Source: Streptomyces rubellomurinus
GTDB lineage: Bacteria > Actinomycetota > Actinomycetes > Streptomycetales > Streptomycetaceae
Reading direction: 5' to 3'
Assembly (NCBI RefSeq): GCF_000961885.1
Contig: NZ_JZKH01000078.1
Location: forward strand, 1-41,682
Length of the DNA stretch: 41,682 bases
Below, piece by piece: positions 9,418 to 17,325 of the stretch; positions within the stretch are counted from its first letter, which is position 1, and each line of letters begins with the position of its first letter. A program made the position numbers and the translations under genes. The notes under the pieces are model-generated. The model was not told the origin of the DNA, made no database searches, and saw only the letters and a list, made by a program, of their open reading frames with translations.

Positions 9418-10521
9418 TCAGCGCAGGCCCAGCACGGCGCAGCCGACCGAGCCGGCCCGGTCGACCGAGGTGATCACGCCGATCTCCCCGGCGGCGCCGC
9501 CCGGCTGGTCGGCGGCGTGGACGAGCAGCGCGGCGGCCTGGAAGGCGGCCGCGGCCGCGCCGGTGTCGCCGATCAGCTCGGCCGGGGCCAGGTCCACCGC
9601 ACCGGCGGCGCCCAGCACCTCCTGGACGGCGGCGATCTCGGCCTCGCCCTCGGCACCGGGGGCGCCGGAGCGGGCGACCGCGGAGACCTGCGCGACCTCG
9701 ACACCGGCGTTCTTCAGGGCCCGGCGCACCGTGCGGGCCAGGACGCCCTGGACGTCGCCGTCCAGCGCCACGCCCAGCTCGACGGCCAGGATCTCGGCCA
9801 GCACCGGCTGCTCCTCGCCGTCCGCCGCCGGCGGCTCGACCAGCAGCACCGCGCAGCCCTCGCCGAGCGGGGACGCCGCGGCACCGCCGGTGGCGTGGTG
9901 CTCCAGCCAGGCGCGGGCGGAGGAGAACTCCTCGGCCGCGCCGGTCAGCACGGTGCGGGCGCGCCCGGCGGCGAGCAGCCGGCGGGAGTAGCTGAGCGCG
10001 TGCAGGCCGGCCACCCGGCCGCCGGCGATGGTCGCGTTCGGGCCCTTGAGCTGGTACCAGATGGCGCACTGGCCGGCGGCGCAGTTCATCACGGTGTTGG
10101 GGAACTTCGCCGGGTCGACGAAGAACGGCTCCTGGCCGGTGAGCGAGTCCCGGGTGAAGTCCATCATGCTCTGGGCGCTGCCGGTGGTGGTGCCGAGCGC
10201 GAGCGCGGCACGGTCGCCGGTGCCCACCGTGCGGTTGCGGTCGCCGTCGTCCAGCAGGGCGCCGACCGCGGTGACGGCCAGGGCGGTCACCCGGTCCATC
10301 GAGCGGGTGCCCTTCTTGCCGAGCGCGGAGCGCGCGTCGAAGTCGGGGACGATGCTGGCGGTGCCGTCCGAGGTCTGCGCCAGCTCCGGCGCCAGGGCGG
10401 TGTGGGTGGTCCGCCGCTCGCGCAGGCCCTGGGCGAAGGCGTCCCGGCCGACTCCGAACGGCGAGACCGCCGACCAGGCGGTGATGACCGGGCGTCGTGT
10501 GCCGGTCAGGGTGGTAGTCAT
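9418..10521 (-). CDS. Cysteine-less ketosynthase-like protein (chain-length-factor-like), copy 2
   Basis: 367 residues with a thiolase/KS fold pattern. Where ketosynthases have the active cysteine (for example TACGAG) this protein reads NATIAGGRVAG, so the nucleophile is lost. The HGTGT and KSMLGH histidine motifs are also absent; the corresponding region reads ELIGDTGAAAAAF. Residues 68-77 (GKKGTRSMDR) match a motif in the other degenerate KS-like protein at 13643-14590. It probably forms a heterodimer with one of the active ketosynthases and shapes the chain cavity, as chain-length factors do. It follows a 126-bp gap containing a four-copy 15-bp tandem repeat. Which ketosynthase it pairs with cannot be told from sequence. 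Confidence 0.82.
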   Translation of the reverse strand: MTTTLTGTRRPVITAWSAVSPFGVGRDAFAQGLRERRTTHTALAPELAQTSDGTASIVPDFDARSALGKKGTRSMDRVTALAVTAVGALLDDGDRNRTVGTGDRAALALGTTTGSAQSMMDFTRDSLTGQEPFFVDPAKFPNTVMNCAAGQCAIWYQLKGPNATIAGGRVAGLHALSYSRRLLAAGRARTVLTGAAEEFSSARAWLEHHATGGAAASPLGEGCAVLLVEPPAADGEEQPVLAEILAVELGVALDGDVQGVLARTVRRALKNAGVEVAQVSAVARSGAPGAEGEAEIAAVQEVLGAAGAVDLAPAELIGDTGAAAAAFQAAALLVHAADQPGGAAGEIGVITSVDRAGSVGCAVLGLR

Positions 10522-10585
10522 ACCTGCTCCGACTCCTTTCGATCTCCTCGCCGGTGGCCCCCGGCGCAGTGGTGGGAACGGTTCA

Positions 10586-10645
10586 GTGGGTGGCGGCTCT
10601 GCGGGTGGCGGCCCGGTGGCCGGCGGCCCGGTGGGTGGCGGCCCG
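10586..10645. repeat. Four-copy 15-bp tandem repeat
   Basis: Units begin at 10586, 10601, 10616 and 10631, with consensus GTGGGTGGCGGCCCG. The array ends 2 bp before the DsrE-like stop codon (10648-10650) and fills about half of the gap before the KS-like gene. I see no reading frame that needs it, although the unit length is a multiple of three. Confidence 0.85.
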
Positions 10646-10647
10646 GC

Positions 10648-11061
10648 TCACAGGAAGTAGACCGCCCGGTACTCGGGCCAGCGCAGCGCGAGTTCGCCGT
10701 CCGCCGCGACCCGGATGCCGTCCATCAGGACGTCGTCCAGCGGCGCCGCGAAGCCGAAGGCGGCCAGCGCCGACTCCTCGACCCAGACCCGCACGCCGGC
10801 CTCGATCAGGTTCCGCAGGTTGACCCGGGAGTCGGTGACGGTGTCCAGCTCGGTGTCGCCCAGGCGCAGCGACGGCGTCGGCCGGGCCCGCACCGCGTGG
10901 GTGGCGGCCTGGCCGCGCAGCAGCAGGTCAAGCCCGCCGGGGTGCCGGTGCAGTTCGGCGGCCAGGTAGAAGGCGTCGAAGAACTGCTTCTCGACGGCGC
11001 CCCGGTAGCCGCGTTCCATGATGCCCAGGGCGGGTTTCTCGACCCGGTCCTGATCACTCAT
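10648..11061 (-). CDS. DsrE-superfamily protein without cysteine (third of trio)
   Basis: 137 residues. The N-terminal half (GYRGAVEKQFFDAFYLAAEL, then LDLLLRGQAATHAV) has the DsrE/DsrF beta-alpha-beta pattern. DsrE/TusD proteins carry a persulfide-bearing cysteine, but this protein contains no cysteine; the equivalent segment reads VRVWVEESALAAFG. It may be a structural subunit of a hetero-oligomer with the two preceding proteins, as in DsrEFH/TusBCD, where only some subunits are catalytic. The ATG at 11061 shares one base with the upstream TGA (TGATG), so translation is coupled. Assignment is by motif reading, and function in the pathway is unknown. Confidence 0.7.
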   Translation of the reverse strand: MSDQDRVEKPALGIMERGYRGAVEKQFFDAFYLAAELHRHPGGLDLLLRGQAATHAVRARPTPSLRLGDTELDTVTDSRVNLRNLIEAGVRVWVEESALAAFGFAAPLDDVLMDGIRVAADGELALRWPEYRAVYFL

Positions 11062-11468
11062 CAGATGACTCCGACCATGAGGTTCCGGGTGGCCGCGGCC
11101 ACGTTCGCGGCGTAGCCCGCCGGCGGCCGCATGACGACCTCCGGCAGGTGGTCGACGGCGCCGCGGTCGTCGCTGCAGAACCGGCAGCCGTACCAGTACA
11201 GCTGGTCCGGGAACGCCTTGAGCATCCGCTGGGCCAGCGCCGCCGTGGTCGGGTACGCGCTGTTCCACGACGCGAGGTTACGCGGCTTGTCGTCGGTCAG
11301 GCCGCGCTGGGTGAGCAGGGTCGCGTTGCCGCAGGTCCAGATCTGGACGCTGGCGCCGCGTTCCAGCAGGGCCTGCGCCAGGCGCAGCGCGGTGGTCGTG
11401 CGGTCGTCCTCGTTCGGCGAGCCCATCAGGGTGATGAGCACGTCGGTCGGCGGTATCCGGCGGGCCAT
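11061..11468 (-). CDS. DsrE-superfamily protein with a CxxC pair (second of trio)
   Basis: 135 residues. The start LITLMGSPNEDDRTTTALRL and the following QALLERGASVQIWTCGNA are typical of DsrE-like sulfur-relay proteins. Three cysteines are present: Cys46, and Cys95/Cys98 in YGCRFCSDDRG, the latter near where TusD/DsrE hold the sulfur-carrying cysteine. It is the best candidate for an active sulfur carrier in the trio. It overlaps both neighbours by one base (TGATG). No rhodanese, ThiS-like carrier or cysteine desulfurase is seen in the window, so sulfur transfer is a hypothesis. Confidence 0.75.
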   Translation of the reverse strand: MARRIPPTDVLITLMGSPNEDDRTTTALRLAQALLERGASVQIWTCGNATLLTQRGLTDDKPRNLASWNSAYPTTAALAQRMLKAFPDQLYWYGCRFCSDDRGAVDHLPEVVMRPPAGYAANVAAATRNLMVGVI

Positions 11469-11827
11469 CAGTGCCACACCACGTTCGCGTCGGGGTCCAG
11501 CACCCAGCTCGCCACTTCGTCCATCCCGGTGACCTTCACGCCGTCGCGCAGCGTGTTCTGCTCGAGCCCCCGCTGGGTCAGCGAGAACCCGTCCGCCGCC
11601 AGGAGGCCGCCGGCCTCCTGGAAGACGTCCAGTTCGGCGTCGCTGCCCGGGAAGGCGAGCGCGACCGCGTCCTGGACGAGGAACATCACGACCGGGCGCC
11701 CGGCCCGGGCCTGCGCGACCGCGTCGCGGCGGAATCCCGCCTCCTGCGGCGCGCAGTGTCCCTGGCTCTCGATCAGGAGGAACCACGGCTCACCCGCGGG
11801 CCGGGCGGCCCAGTCGTCGTTCGTCAC
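11468..11827 (-). CDS. DsrE-superfamily protein (first of trio)
   Basis: 119 residues beginning with GTG at 11827, which overlaps the double-hotdog stop codon (GTGA). Family features are FLLIESQG near the N-terminus, FRRDAVAQARAGRPVVMFLV, FSLTQRGL and a C-terminal MDEVASWVLDPDANVVWH. A single cysteine (Cys25, ESQGHCAPQ) lies near the first loop, not at the usual DsrE position, where the chain reads LAADGFSLTQRG. With the next two genes it makes three consecutive DsrE-type genes, an arrangement like dsrEFH. Its partner proteins are probably the other two; the pathway role is unknown. Confidence 0.68.
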   Translation of the reverse strand: MTNDDWAARPAGEPWFLLIESQGHCAPQEAGFRRDAVAQARAGRPVVMFLVQDAVALAFPGSDAELDVFQEAGGLLAADGFSLTQRGLEQNTLRDGVKVTGMDEVASWVLDPDANVVWH

Positions 11828-12792
11828 GCGGACTGCACCCCGTTGATCGCGTCCAGGACGCGCTGGTCGAAGTTGACCAGGCTCCAGTCACGGCGGTTGC
11901 CGATCACCGCGTAGCCGTGCACGATGCTGCCGGTGGCGGCCTTGACCAGCTTGCCGTCGCGCAGGACGTAGAAGTCCATCCGCGAGGTGTAGGTGAACTC
12001 CTTGAAGACCTCCTCGACGGTGTACACCGTGTAGAGGTCCTCCTCCATCAGCGCCTCGTCGAGGATGCGGATGTTGGAGCGCGGCACGACCGGGATCCAC
12101 TTGCGGTCGTCCAGCAGGGTCTTGATCGAGATGCCGCGGTCCATGACGAACCGGTCCTTGCCCTCCTCCATCAGGCGCAGGTAGCCGGACATCTGGATGC
12201 GCTCGGTGAAGTGGCAGTACGGGTACGGGATGTTCCACTTCCAGGCGTACGCGTTCTTGCCGGCGGTGAGCGACGCGAGGATCTCCTCCTCGGTCGGGGC
12301 GGTGGTGCCCTCGGCGCGCTCCAGGTCGTCGCCGAGCTTGGCGACGGCGAAGCGGGCGAGCTGCTCCGGAACGGCGCCGGCCGCCTCCAGGTAGGTGTCG
12401 ATCCGCAGCGAGACGCGGACCTTGGAGGTGACGGCCTTCAGGACCTCGCCGTCGCGCTCGACGTTGATGACGACCTTGAAGCCGATCGTCCCGTCCTCGT
12501 CCTTGGTCCACGGGGAGACGATGGCCTCGGCCTGGTCGTCCATGTGGAAGGCGTGCAGGATGCGGGTGTCGATGTCGACGAGGTCCAGGCCCAGGCCGTG
12601 GGTCTCGTACAGGCCGCGGGCGGGCAGGCCGACCTGGCGGAAGTGGTCCAGGACGGCTTCCTCGACCATGTAGTTGACGTGCTTGAAGCCGATCCAGGTG
12701 CAGATGTTGGAGCCCTCGTAGCGGGGGCGCACGATGGTGGTGGTCGGGCTCTCCAGGAGCGCCTTGACGTTGGTATCGGTCACAGTGGTCAC
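11824..12792 (-). CDS. Double-hotdog thioesterase-like protein
   Basis: 322 residues from a GTG at 12792 overlapping the hydrolase stop codon. Two hotdog units of the acyl-CoA thioesterase (YbgC/4HBT) type are visible. The first has GFKHVNYMVEEAVLDHFR at 35-52 (His38, Asn40). The second has FTERIQMSGYLRLMEE at about 195-215. The usual first-motif aspartate is not obvious in unit one. Possible roles are release or editing of ACP-bound chains, or transfer with the adjacent alpha/beta hydrolase. Substrate and catalytic residues are uncertain. Confidence 0.75.
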   Translation of the reverse strand: MTTVTDTNVKALLESPTTTIVRPRYEGSNICTWIGFKHVNYMVEEAVLDHFRQVGLPARGLYETHGLGLDLVDIDTRILHAFHMDDQAEAIVSPWTKDEDGTIGFKVVINVERDGEVLKAVTSKVRVSLRIDTYLEAAGAVPEQLARFAVAKLGDDLERAEGTTAPTEEEILASLTAGKNAYAWKWNIPYPYCHFTERIQMSGYLRLMEEGKDRFVMDRGISIKTLLDDRKWIPVVPRSNIRILDEALMEEDLYTVYTVEEVFKEFTYTSRMDFYVLRDGKLVKAATGSIVHGYAVIGNRRDWSLVNFDQRVLDAINGVQSA

Positions 12793-13643
12793 GAGTGGTG
12801 CTCCAAGACTGTCCGGGGGCCGGACCCGGGCTGCGGGTCGTCGGCCAGGGTGGAGTTGACGAACTCACGGATGTCGGCGGCGAACTGCTCCGGCCGCTCG
12901 ATCATCGGGAAGTGTCCGGTCGGGTAGACCAGGTGGCGGGCGTCCGGCAGGTCCGCGGCCAGGGCCCGGCCCTCGCGCGGCGGCGCGCCGATGTCGTGCT
13001 CGCCGCTGACCAGCAGCGTCGGCACGGTGATCCTGCCGGTCTGCAGGAGCGGGGTGGCGAGGTAGAGCCCGAAGAAGCGCATCCAGCCGTAGGGGCCGAT
13101 CCGGTCGCGCACCCGGTACGCCATCGCGCGCTGGATGTCCGGGTCGAGCCGGCCCTCCGAGGCGAGGTGGAGGCCTTCCTCCAGGATCAGGTGGAAGTCG
13201 GTCACGTAGTAGGTGAGCGCGTCCCAGTCGAAGTCCTCGGTGGAGGACCGGTAGAACGGCGAGACCAGCACCAGGGCGCGGATCCCGAACTCCTCGAACG
13301 GGTCGACCCCGCGCTGGAGTTCCTGGTCGATCAGTTCCATCAGGACGTTGACCGCCATCGAGTGGACGACCAGCACCTCGGCCCCGCCGGGGACGAGCCG
13401 CAGCGCCTCGGCGATCCAGCCGCCGAGCGCGGGCCCGTGCGTCCAGTCGCCCAGCTCGCCGTCGCGCCAGGGCAGTTGGGCCGCCCACAGCTCGTGGCCG
13501 TCGGCCATCAGGCCGGTGCACTTGTCCCAGACGCCCGCGTTGGCACCGAGCCCGTGGATCAGCAGGGTGCGCCGCCCGGATCCTCCGACCCGGTGCACCT
13601 GCACCGGGGCGGAGTCCTCGGGCTTCGACGAGCGAGCCGCCAT
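12789..13643 (-). CDS. Alpha/beta hydrolase with an atypical nucleophile elbow
   Basis: 284 residues, alpha/beta hydrolase fold. The oxyanion loop is HGLGAN (30-35). The nucleophile turn reads VHSMA with Ser95 in place of the usual GxSxG. A late SGEHDIGAPP carries the likely acid and TGHFPMIE the catalytic histidine. The ATG at 13643 shares a base with the upstream KS-like stop codon. In this operon it may release, cyclise or proofread acyl chains together with the double-hotdog protein. It is distinct from the NRPS thioesterase domain and the type II thioesterase at 18253-19002. Confidence 0.82.
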   Translation of the reverse strand: MAARSSKPEDSAPVQVHRVGGSGRRTLLIHGLGANAGVWDKCTGLMADGHELWAAQLPWRDGELGDWTHGPALGGWIAEALRLVPGGAEVLVVHSMAVNVLMELIDQELQRGVDPFEEFGIRALVLVSPFYRSSTEDFDWDALTYYVTDFHLILEEGLHLASEGRLDPDIQRAMAYRVRDRIGPYGWMRFFGLYLATPLLQTGRITVPTLLVSGEHDIGAPPREGRALAADLPDARHLVYPTGHFPMIERPEQFAADIREFVNSTLADDPQPGSGPRTVLEHHS

Positions 13644-14590
13644 CACGCGGCTCCGGGCGCCAGCAGCACCAGGCCGGCACTGGCGTCGGCGCTCTCGCCG
13701 CCGGCCAGCGCGTACACCGCGCCCGCGCCGCCGTCCTCGAACCAGCCGACCGCGGCCGCGCACTGCAGCACCCCGAGCGCGCCCGAGGGCTCGCCGGCGG
13801 ACTCCGGCAGGCCGACCCGGGGCACGCCGGGCAGCAGCTCCGCGTCGAGCGCGGCGGCGGCACCGCCGGGGACCTCCCAGCGGGCGGGCTGCCCGGACGC
13901 CGCGAGGCGGTCCAGCACGTCGCGGACGGCCGCGGTGCGGACGTAGCCGCCGAGCACCGCCTTGACGGTGCCGGAGCGCTCCTGGACGGCCTCGGCGCGC
14001 TCGACCACGATCGCCGCGCCGCCGTCGACCGAGGGACGGCCGCCGGTCAGCTTGCGGACGACCTCGTTGTCGGGCTCGACGCCGAGCACCAGCACGCGGT
14101 CCACCCGGCCGGCCTGGATCATGGTGATCGCCCAGTGGACGGCGTCCAGGCCGGAGGTCGGGCCGTTGCAGACCATCAGGTTCGGGCCGCGCAGGCCGAA
14201 CCGGATCGCCACCGAGGAGGCGATGACGTTGCTGGAGGCGTTCGGCAGGTCCATCGGGCTGGTCCCGTTGACCGTCTCCTCGCGGATCGTGTCCAGGGCC
14301 CGGGTGACGGTGTCCAGGTTGCCGTAGTTGGAGCTGGCGACCACGCCGATGCTGCTCGCCGGCACGGTCGTCCCCTCCTCCCCGACGAGCCCGGCGTCGG
14401 CCAGCGCGCGGGCGGCCAGCGCGTAACCCAGCTGGGTGGCGCGGTCCTTGTAGCGCAGGCCCTTCTTGCCAACGATGGCGGCCGGGTCGACGGCGGCCGC
14501 GCCGCTCTCGGGGCCGGCGGCCAGCGCCCGCGCGGAGTCCGCGCCGGGCACCAGGACGGCGGCGCCGCTCACCACGATGGTCGCGCTCAC
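13643..14590 (-). CDS. Short cysteine-less ketosynthase-like protein (chain-length-factor-like), copy 1
   Basis: 315 residues from a GTG at 14590 that overlaps the preceding ketosynthase stop codon (GTGA). The KS N-terminal half is recognisable (GKKGLRYKDR at 41-50, ASSNYGN, IRFGLRGPNLMV). The active-site turn reads CNGPTSGLDAVHWA, without cysteine at the catalytic position. HGTGT and KSMxGH are absent, so both histidines are missing and the protein is about 60-100 residues shorter than a normal KS. It shares GKKGxRxxDR with the KS-like protein at 9418-10521. It is a likely non-catalytic partner subunit of a ketosynthase. Confidence 0.82.
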   Translation of the reverse strand: MSATIVVSGAAVLVPGADSARALAAGPESGAAAVDPAAIVGKKGLRYKDRATQLGYALAARALADAGLVGEEGTTVPASSIGVVASSNYGNLDTVTRALDTIREETVNGTSPMDLPNASSNVIASSVAIRFGLRGPNLMVCNGPTSGLDAVHWAITMIQAGRVDRVLVLGVEPDNEVVRKLTGGRPSVDGGAAIVVERAEAVQERSGTVKAVLGGYVRTAAVRDVLDRLAASGQPARWEVPGGAAAALDAELLPGVPRVGLPESAGEPSGALGVLQCAAAVGWFEDGGAGAVYALAGGESADASAGLVLLAPGAA

Positions 14591-15726
14591 TTGTCCGCCT
14601 CCACGATCGCGACGGCGTTGATGCCGCCGAAGCCGAAGGCGTTGAGCTGCGCCACCCGCATCGACTGGTCGGTCGCCGCCTCGCCGGTCACCCAGCGGAA
14701 CTTCGCGGCCTCGTCCACCGGGTCCTCCAGTCCCACGGTCGGCGGAACCCGACCCTCGTTCATGGCCCGCAGGCCGACGATCAGATTCAGCAGACCGGAG
14801 GCACCCGAGGTGTGGCCGGTCATCGACTTGACCGCGGTCAGCAGCGGACGGCCGGCGTCCGCGCCGAACACCTCGGCCAGGGCGGTCGCCTCGGCCTCGT
14901 CGTTCAGCAGGGTGCCGGTGCCGTGCGTCATCACCAGGTCCACGTCGGCGGGCTTGATGCCGGCCAGGCCGTACGCGGTGCGCATCGCCTCGGCGATGCC
15001 CTCCGGGTGCGGGGCGGTGACGTGGTAGGCGTCGCAGTTGACCGCCACGCCGCGCAGCCGGCCGTGCGCCTTGCGCCCGCCGTCCTCGCGGCGCAGCACC
15101 ACGGCGCCGGCGCCGTCGCCCATCAGCACGCCGGTGCGGTTGCGGTCGAACGGCCGCACCCGGTCCGGCGCGACCGGGTGGACGCGCTCCAGCAGGCCGA
15201 ACATGCTCTCGGTGAGCACGTCCACGCCGGCCACGATGACGGTGTCCGTCTCGCCCTGCTCCAGCAGGTCGGAGCCGAGCGCCAGCGCGTACAGCGAGGC
15301 CGAGCAGGCGTTGGAGAAGGTGTGGGTCACGTCGGCGCCGAACCGCTCGCGCAGCGCGGTGCCGAAGTGCAGCCCGGCGTCGGTGAACGGGGTGCCCTCG
15401 CGCCACCACAGCTCGGCCGAGCGCAGCTCGCGCAGGCCGGTGCCGATGAGCACGGGGATGCCGCTCAGGTCCTCGCCGATGCCGGCGTCGGCGACCGCCT
15501 GGGCGATCGCCTCGGTCAGCAGGCGGGTCGCCCGGGCCGGCACGTCCTGGCCGGGTGCGGGGCGGTCGTCCACCTCGTAGGCGTACTTGGCGCGGAACCG
15601 GGTGCTGTCGAAGCCCCGCAGCTCGTGGTGGCCGGTGCGGCCGGCGCAGAGGCTGTCGAAGACCTCGTCGACGTCCGTGCCGATGCTGGCCACCGCGCCC
15701 ATCCCGACGATCGGGCGGCTGATCAT
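14587..15726 (-). CDS. Beta-ketoacyl-ACP synthase with intact catalytic triad (second KS)
   Basis: 379 residues. The catalytic set is complete: Cys141 (SNACSAS), His268 (THGTGT) and His305 (KSMTGHTSGAS). The C-terminal FGFGGINAV is typical of the FabF/KS family. The ATG at 15726 overlaps the stop codon of the upstream KS (ATGA) and follows GGAGGAG; the longer frame upstream lies inside that KS gene. Two different active ketosynthases in one operon suggest either two KS/KS-like pairs or one elongating KS plus one for a special (for example starter) condensation. The sequence alone does not decide. Confidence 0.93.
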   Translation of the reverse strand: MISRPIVGMGAVASIGTDVDEVFDSLCAGRTGHHELRGFDSTRFRAKYAYEVDDRPAPGQDVPARATRLLTEAIAQAVADAGIGEDLSGIPVLIGTGLRELRSAELWWREGTPFTDAGLHFGTALRERFGADVTHTFSNACSASLYALALGSDLLEQGETDTVIVAGVDVLTESMFGLLERVHPVAPDRVRPFDRNRTGVLMGDGAGAVVLRREDGGRKAHGRLRGVAVNCDAYHVTAPHPEGIAEAMRTAYGLAGIKPADVDLVMTHGTGTLLNDEAEATALAEVFGADAGRPLLTAVKSMTGHTSGASGLLNLIVGLRAMNEGRVPPTVGLEDPVDEAAKFRWVTGEAATDQSMRVAQLNAFGFGGINAVAIVEADK

Positions 15727-16982
15727 GCGGTCTCCTCCTGTCCGTCGTACTTCCCGAGGAGCACCACCGCGTTGTTGCCGCCGAACGCCAGGCCGTTGTT
15801 CTGGACGATCCGCAGATCGGCCTCGACCGCGTCGTTGGGCACGCAGTCCACGTCGCACTCCGGGTCGGTGGTGACGTGGTTGATGGTCGGCGGGATGAAG
15901 CGGTTGGCGATCGCCAGCGCGCAGCCGATCGCGGCCAGCGCACTGGCCGCGCCCATCGAGTGGCCGAGCATCGACTTCATCGAGACGGTGCGCGGCGGCT
16001 CGCCGAACACCTCCCGGATGGCGGCGACCTCGGTCGAGTCGTTCGCCTTGGTGCCGGTGCCGTGCGCCGAGATCAGGTCGACCTGGTCGCGCGAGACCCC
16101 GGCGTTCTCCAGGGCGAGCTCCATGCAGCGGGCGAGGCTGGCCTGGTTCGGCGCGACCGGGTGGTACGCGTCGCAGTTGAGGCCGTAGCCCAGCACCTCG
16201 GCGTAGATGCGCGCCCCGCGGGCGAGCGCGGACTCCAGGCGCTCCAGGACGAGCACGCCCGCGCCCTCACCGGTGAGGATGCCCTTGCGGTCGATGTCGA
16301 AGGGCTGACAGCGGTCCGGCGCGATGGTGCCCAGCCGGTAGAAACCGGTGAAGGTCTTGCGGCACATCGCGTCGGCGCCGCCGCAGAACGCGAACTCCGC
16401 CTCGCCCGAGCGGACGGCGTCGAAGCCGGTGCCGATCGCGTAGTTGCCTGCCCCGCAGGCGGTGGGGACGGTCACCGCCTCTACGTTCTCCAGGCCCAGT
16501 TCCTGGGCGATGGCGGCCGAGAGGCGGCCGGCCGGCACCCGCCGGGTGGCGACCGGGTCGAGCTTCTCCGGTCCCGTCTCCAGCTCCGCCTGGACGAGGT
16601 GGTCCAGGTCGTACGACTCGCCGTCGGTGGTGCCGATGGAGATCAGCCCGCGCTGGTCGCGCAGCTCGCCGACGTCCAGGCCGGCGTCCTTCAGCGCCAT
16701 CCGGGCCGCCGCCACCGAGAACTGCGTGGCCCGGCCGAGCTGTTGCGCGTCGAGGCGGCTGATCCAGTCGTTCGGATCGAAGCCCACCACCTCGCAACCG
16801 TTGGCGTGGGCGTAGCCCTCGGTCTCGAACACCGAGATGGGCCTGGCCCCGCTCCGTCCCTCACGGAGCCCCTGCAGGAACTCCTCCGCCCCCAGCCCGA
16901 TGCTGGAGACCACACCGAGCCCGGTGAGGACCACCCGGTGCTGCCCTGCCCCTGCCGGGTCAGTGCCGTGTTGTGCCGACAT
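15723..16982 (-). CDS. Beta-ketoacyl-ACP synthase with intact catalytic triad (first KS)
   Basis: 419 residues, FabF-like. Cys176 (VPTACGAG), His307 (SAHGTGT) and His341 (KSMLGHSMGA) are all present, and the C-terminus has LAFGGNNAVVLL. It would elongate the polyketide chain from malonyl-ACP. It is the second gene of the operon, 62 bp after the first ACP, and the first member of a run of overlapping genes. Compared with aromatic type II systems, the presence of KR and DH genes and the absence of cyclases or aromatases point to a reducing, linear polyene-type synthase. Confidence 0.95.
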   Translation of the reverse strand: MSAQHGTDPAGAGQHRVVLTGLGVVSSIGLGAEEFLQGLREGRSGARPISVFETEGYAHANGCEVVGFDPNDWISRLDAQQLGRATQFSVAAARMALKDAGLDVGELRDQRGLISIGTTDGESYDLDHLVQAELETGPEKLDPVATRRVPAGRLSAAIAQELGLENVEAVTVPTACGAGNYAIGTGFDAVRSGEAEFAFCGGADAMCRKTFTGFYRLGTIAPDRCQPFDIDRKGILTGEGAGVLVLERLESALARGARIYAEVLGYGLNCDAYHPVAPNQASLARCMELALENAGVSRDQVDLISAHGTGTKANDSTEVAAIREVFGEPPRTVSMKSMLGHSMGAASALAAIGCALAIANRFIPPTINHVTTDPECDVDCVPNDAVEADLRIVQNNGLAFGGNNAVVLLGKYDGQEETA

Positions 16983-17044
16983 TCCGACCTCCCGATCCGC
17001 CTGCCTGCTGGCCTGTCACCCGTGGTGTGGCCACGGGGCTGCGA

Positions 17045-17293
17045 CTACCAGCCGGCCGGCTCCGCCACGACGGCGTAGACGCCCTCGAGGTTGACCATGC
17101 GGGGCAGCTCGGTCTGGTTGATGACCACGCCGAACTCCTTCTCCAGCGCGGCGAGGATCTCGATGGCGCGCAGCGAGTCGGCGCCGTGGTCCTCCTTGAA
17201 GAGGCTGGTCTCGGTGACCTCGTCCTCCTCGATCTCCAGAATGTCGCAGACGATTTCCTTGATGGTCTCGATACGCTCGGCGCGAGCAGTCAT
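17045..17293 (-). CDS. Acyl carrier protein (first ACP, operon leader gene)
   Basis: 82 residues. Ser40 in HGADSLRAIEIL is the phosphopantetheine site. It is the first gene of the 17293-6483 unit, with a leader of about 110 nt from the promoter at 17411-17463. It is a probable partner of the two ketosynthases that follow. The alignment-level difference from the ACP at 9079-9336 (GADSLR versus EVDSLM) suggests divided labour, for example elongation versus reduction or hand-over to the synthetase. Confidence 0.95.
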   Translation of the reverse strand: MTARAERIETIKEIVCDILEIEEDEVTETSLFKEDHGADSLRAIEILAALEKEFGVVINQTELPRMVNLEGVYAVVAEPAGW

Positions 17294-17325
17294 GATGGAT
17301 CTACCTCTCGAAAGAAATCGGATGA

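Noticed and set aside
13643..15943. 766-codon minus-strand frame upstream of the short KS-like protein
   Set aside because: Its N-terminal two thirds overlap both intact ketosynthases in another frame and are Arg/Gly-rich; the GTG at 14590, overlapping the KS stop codon, is the sensible start.
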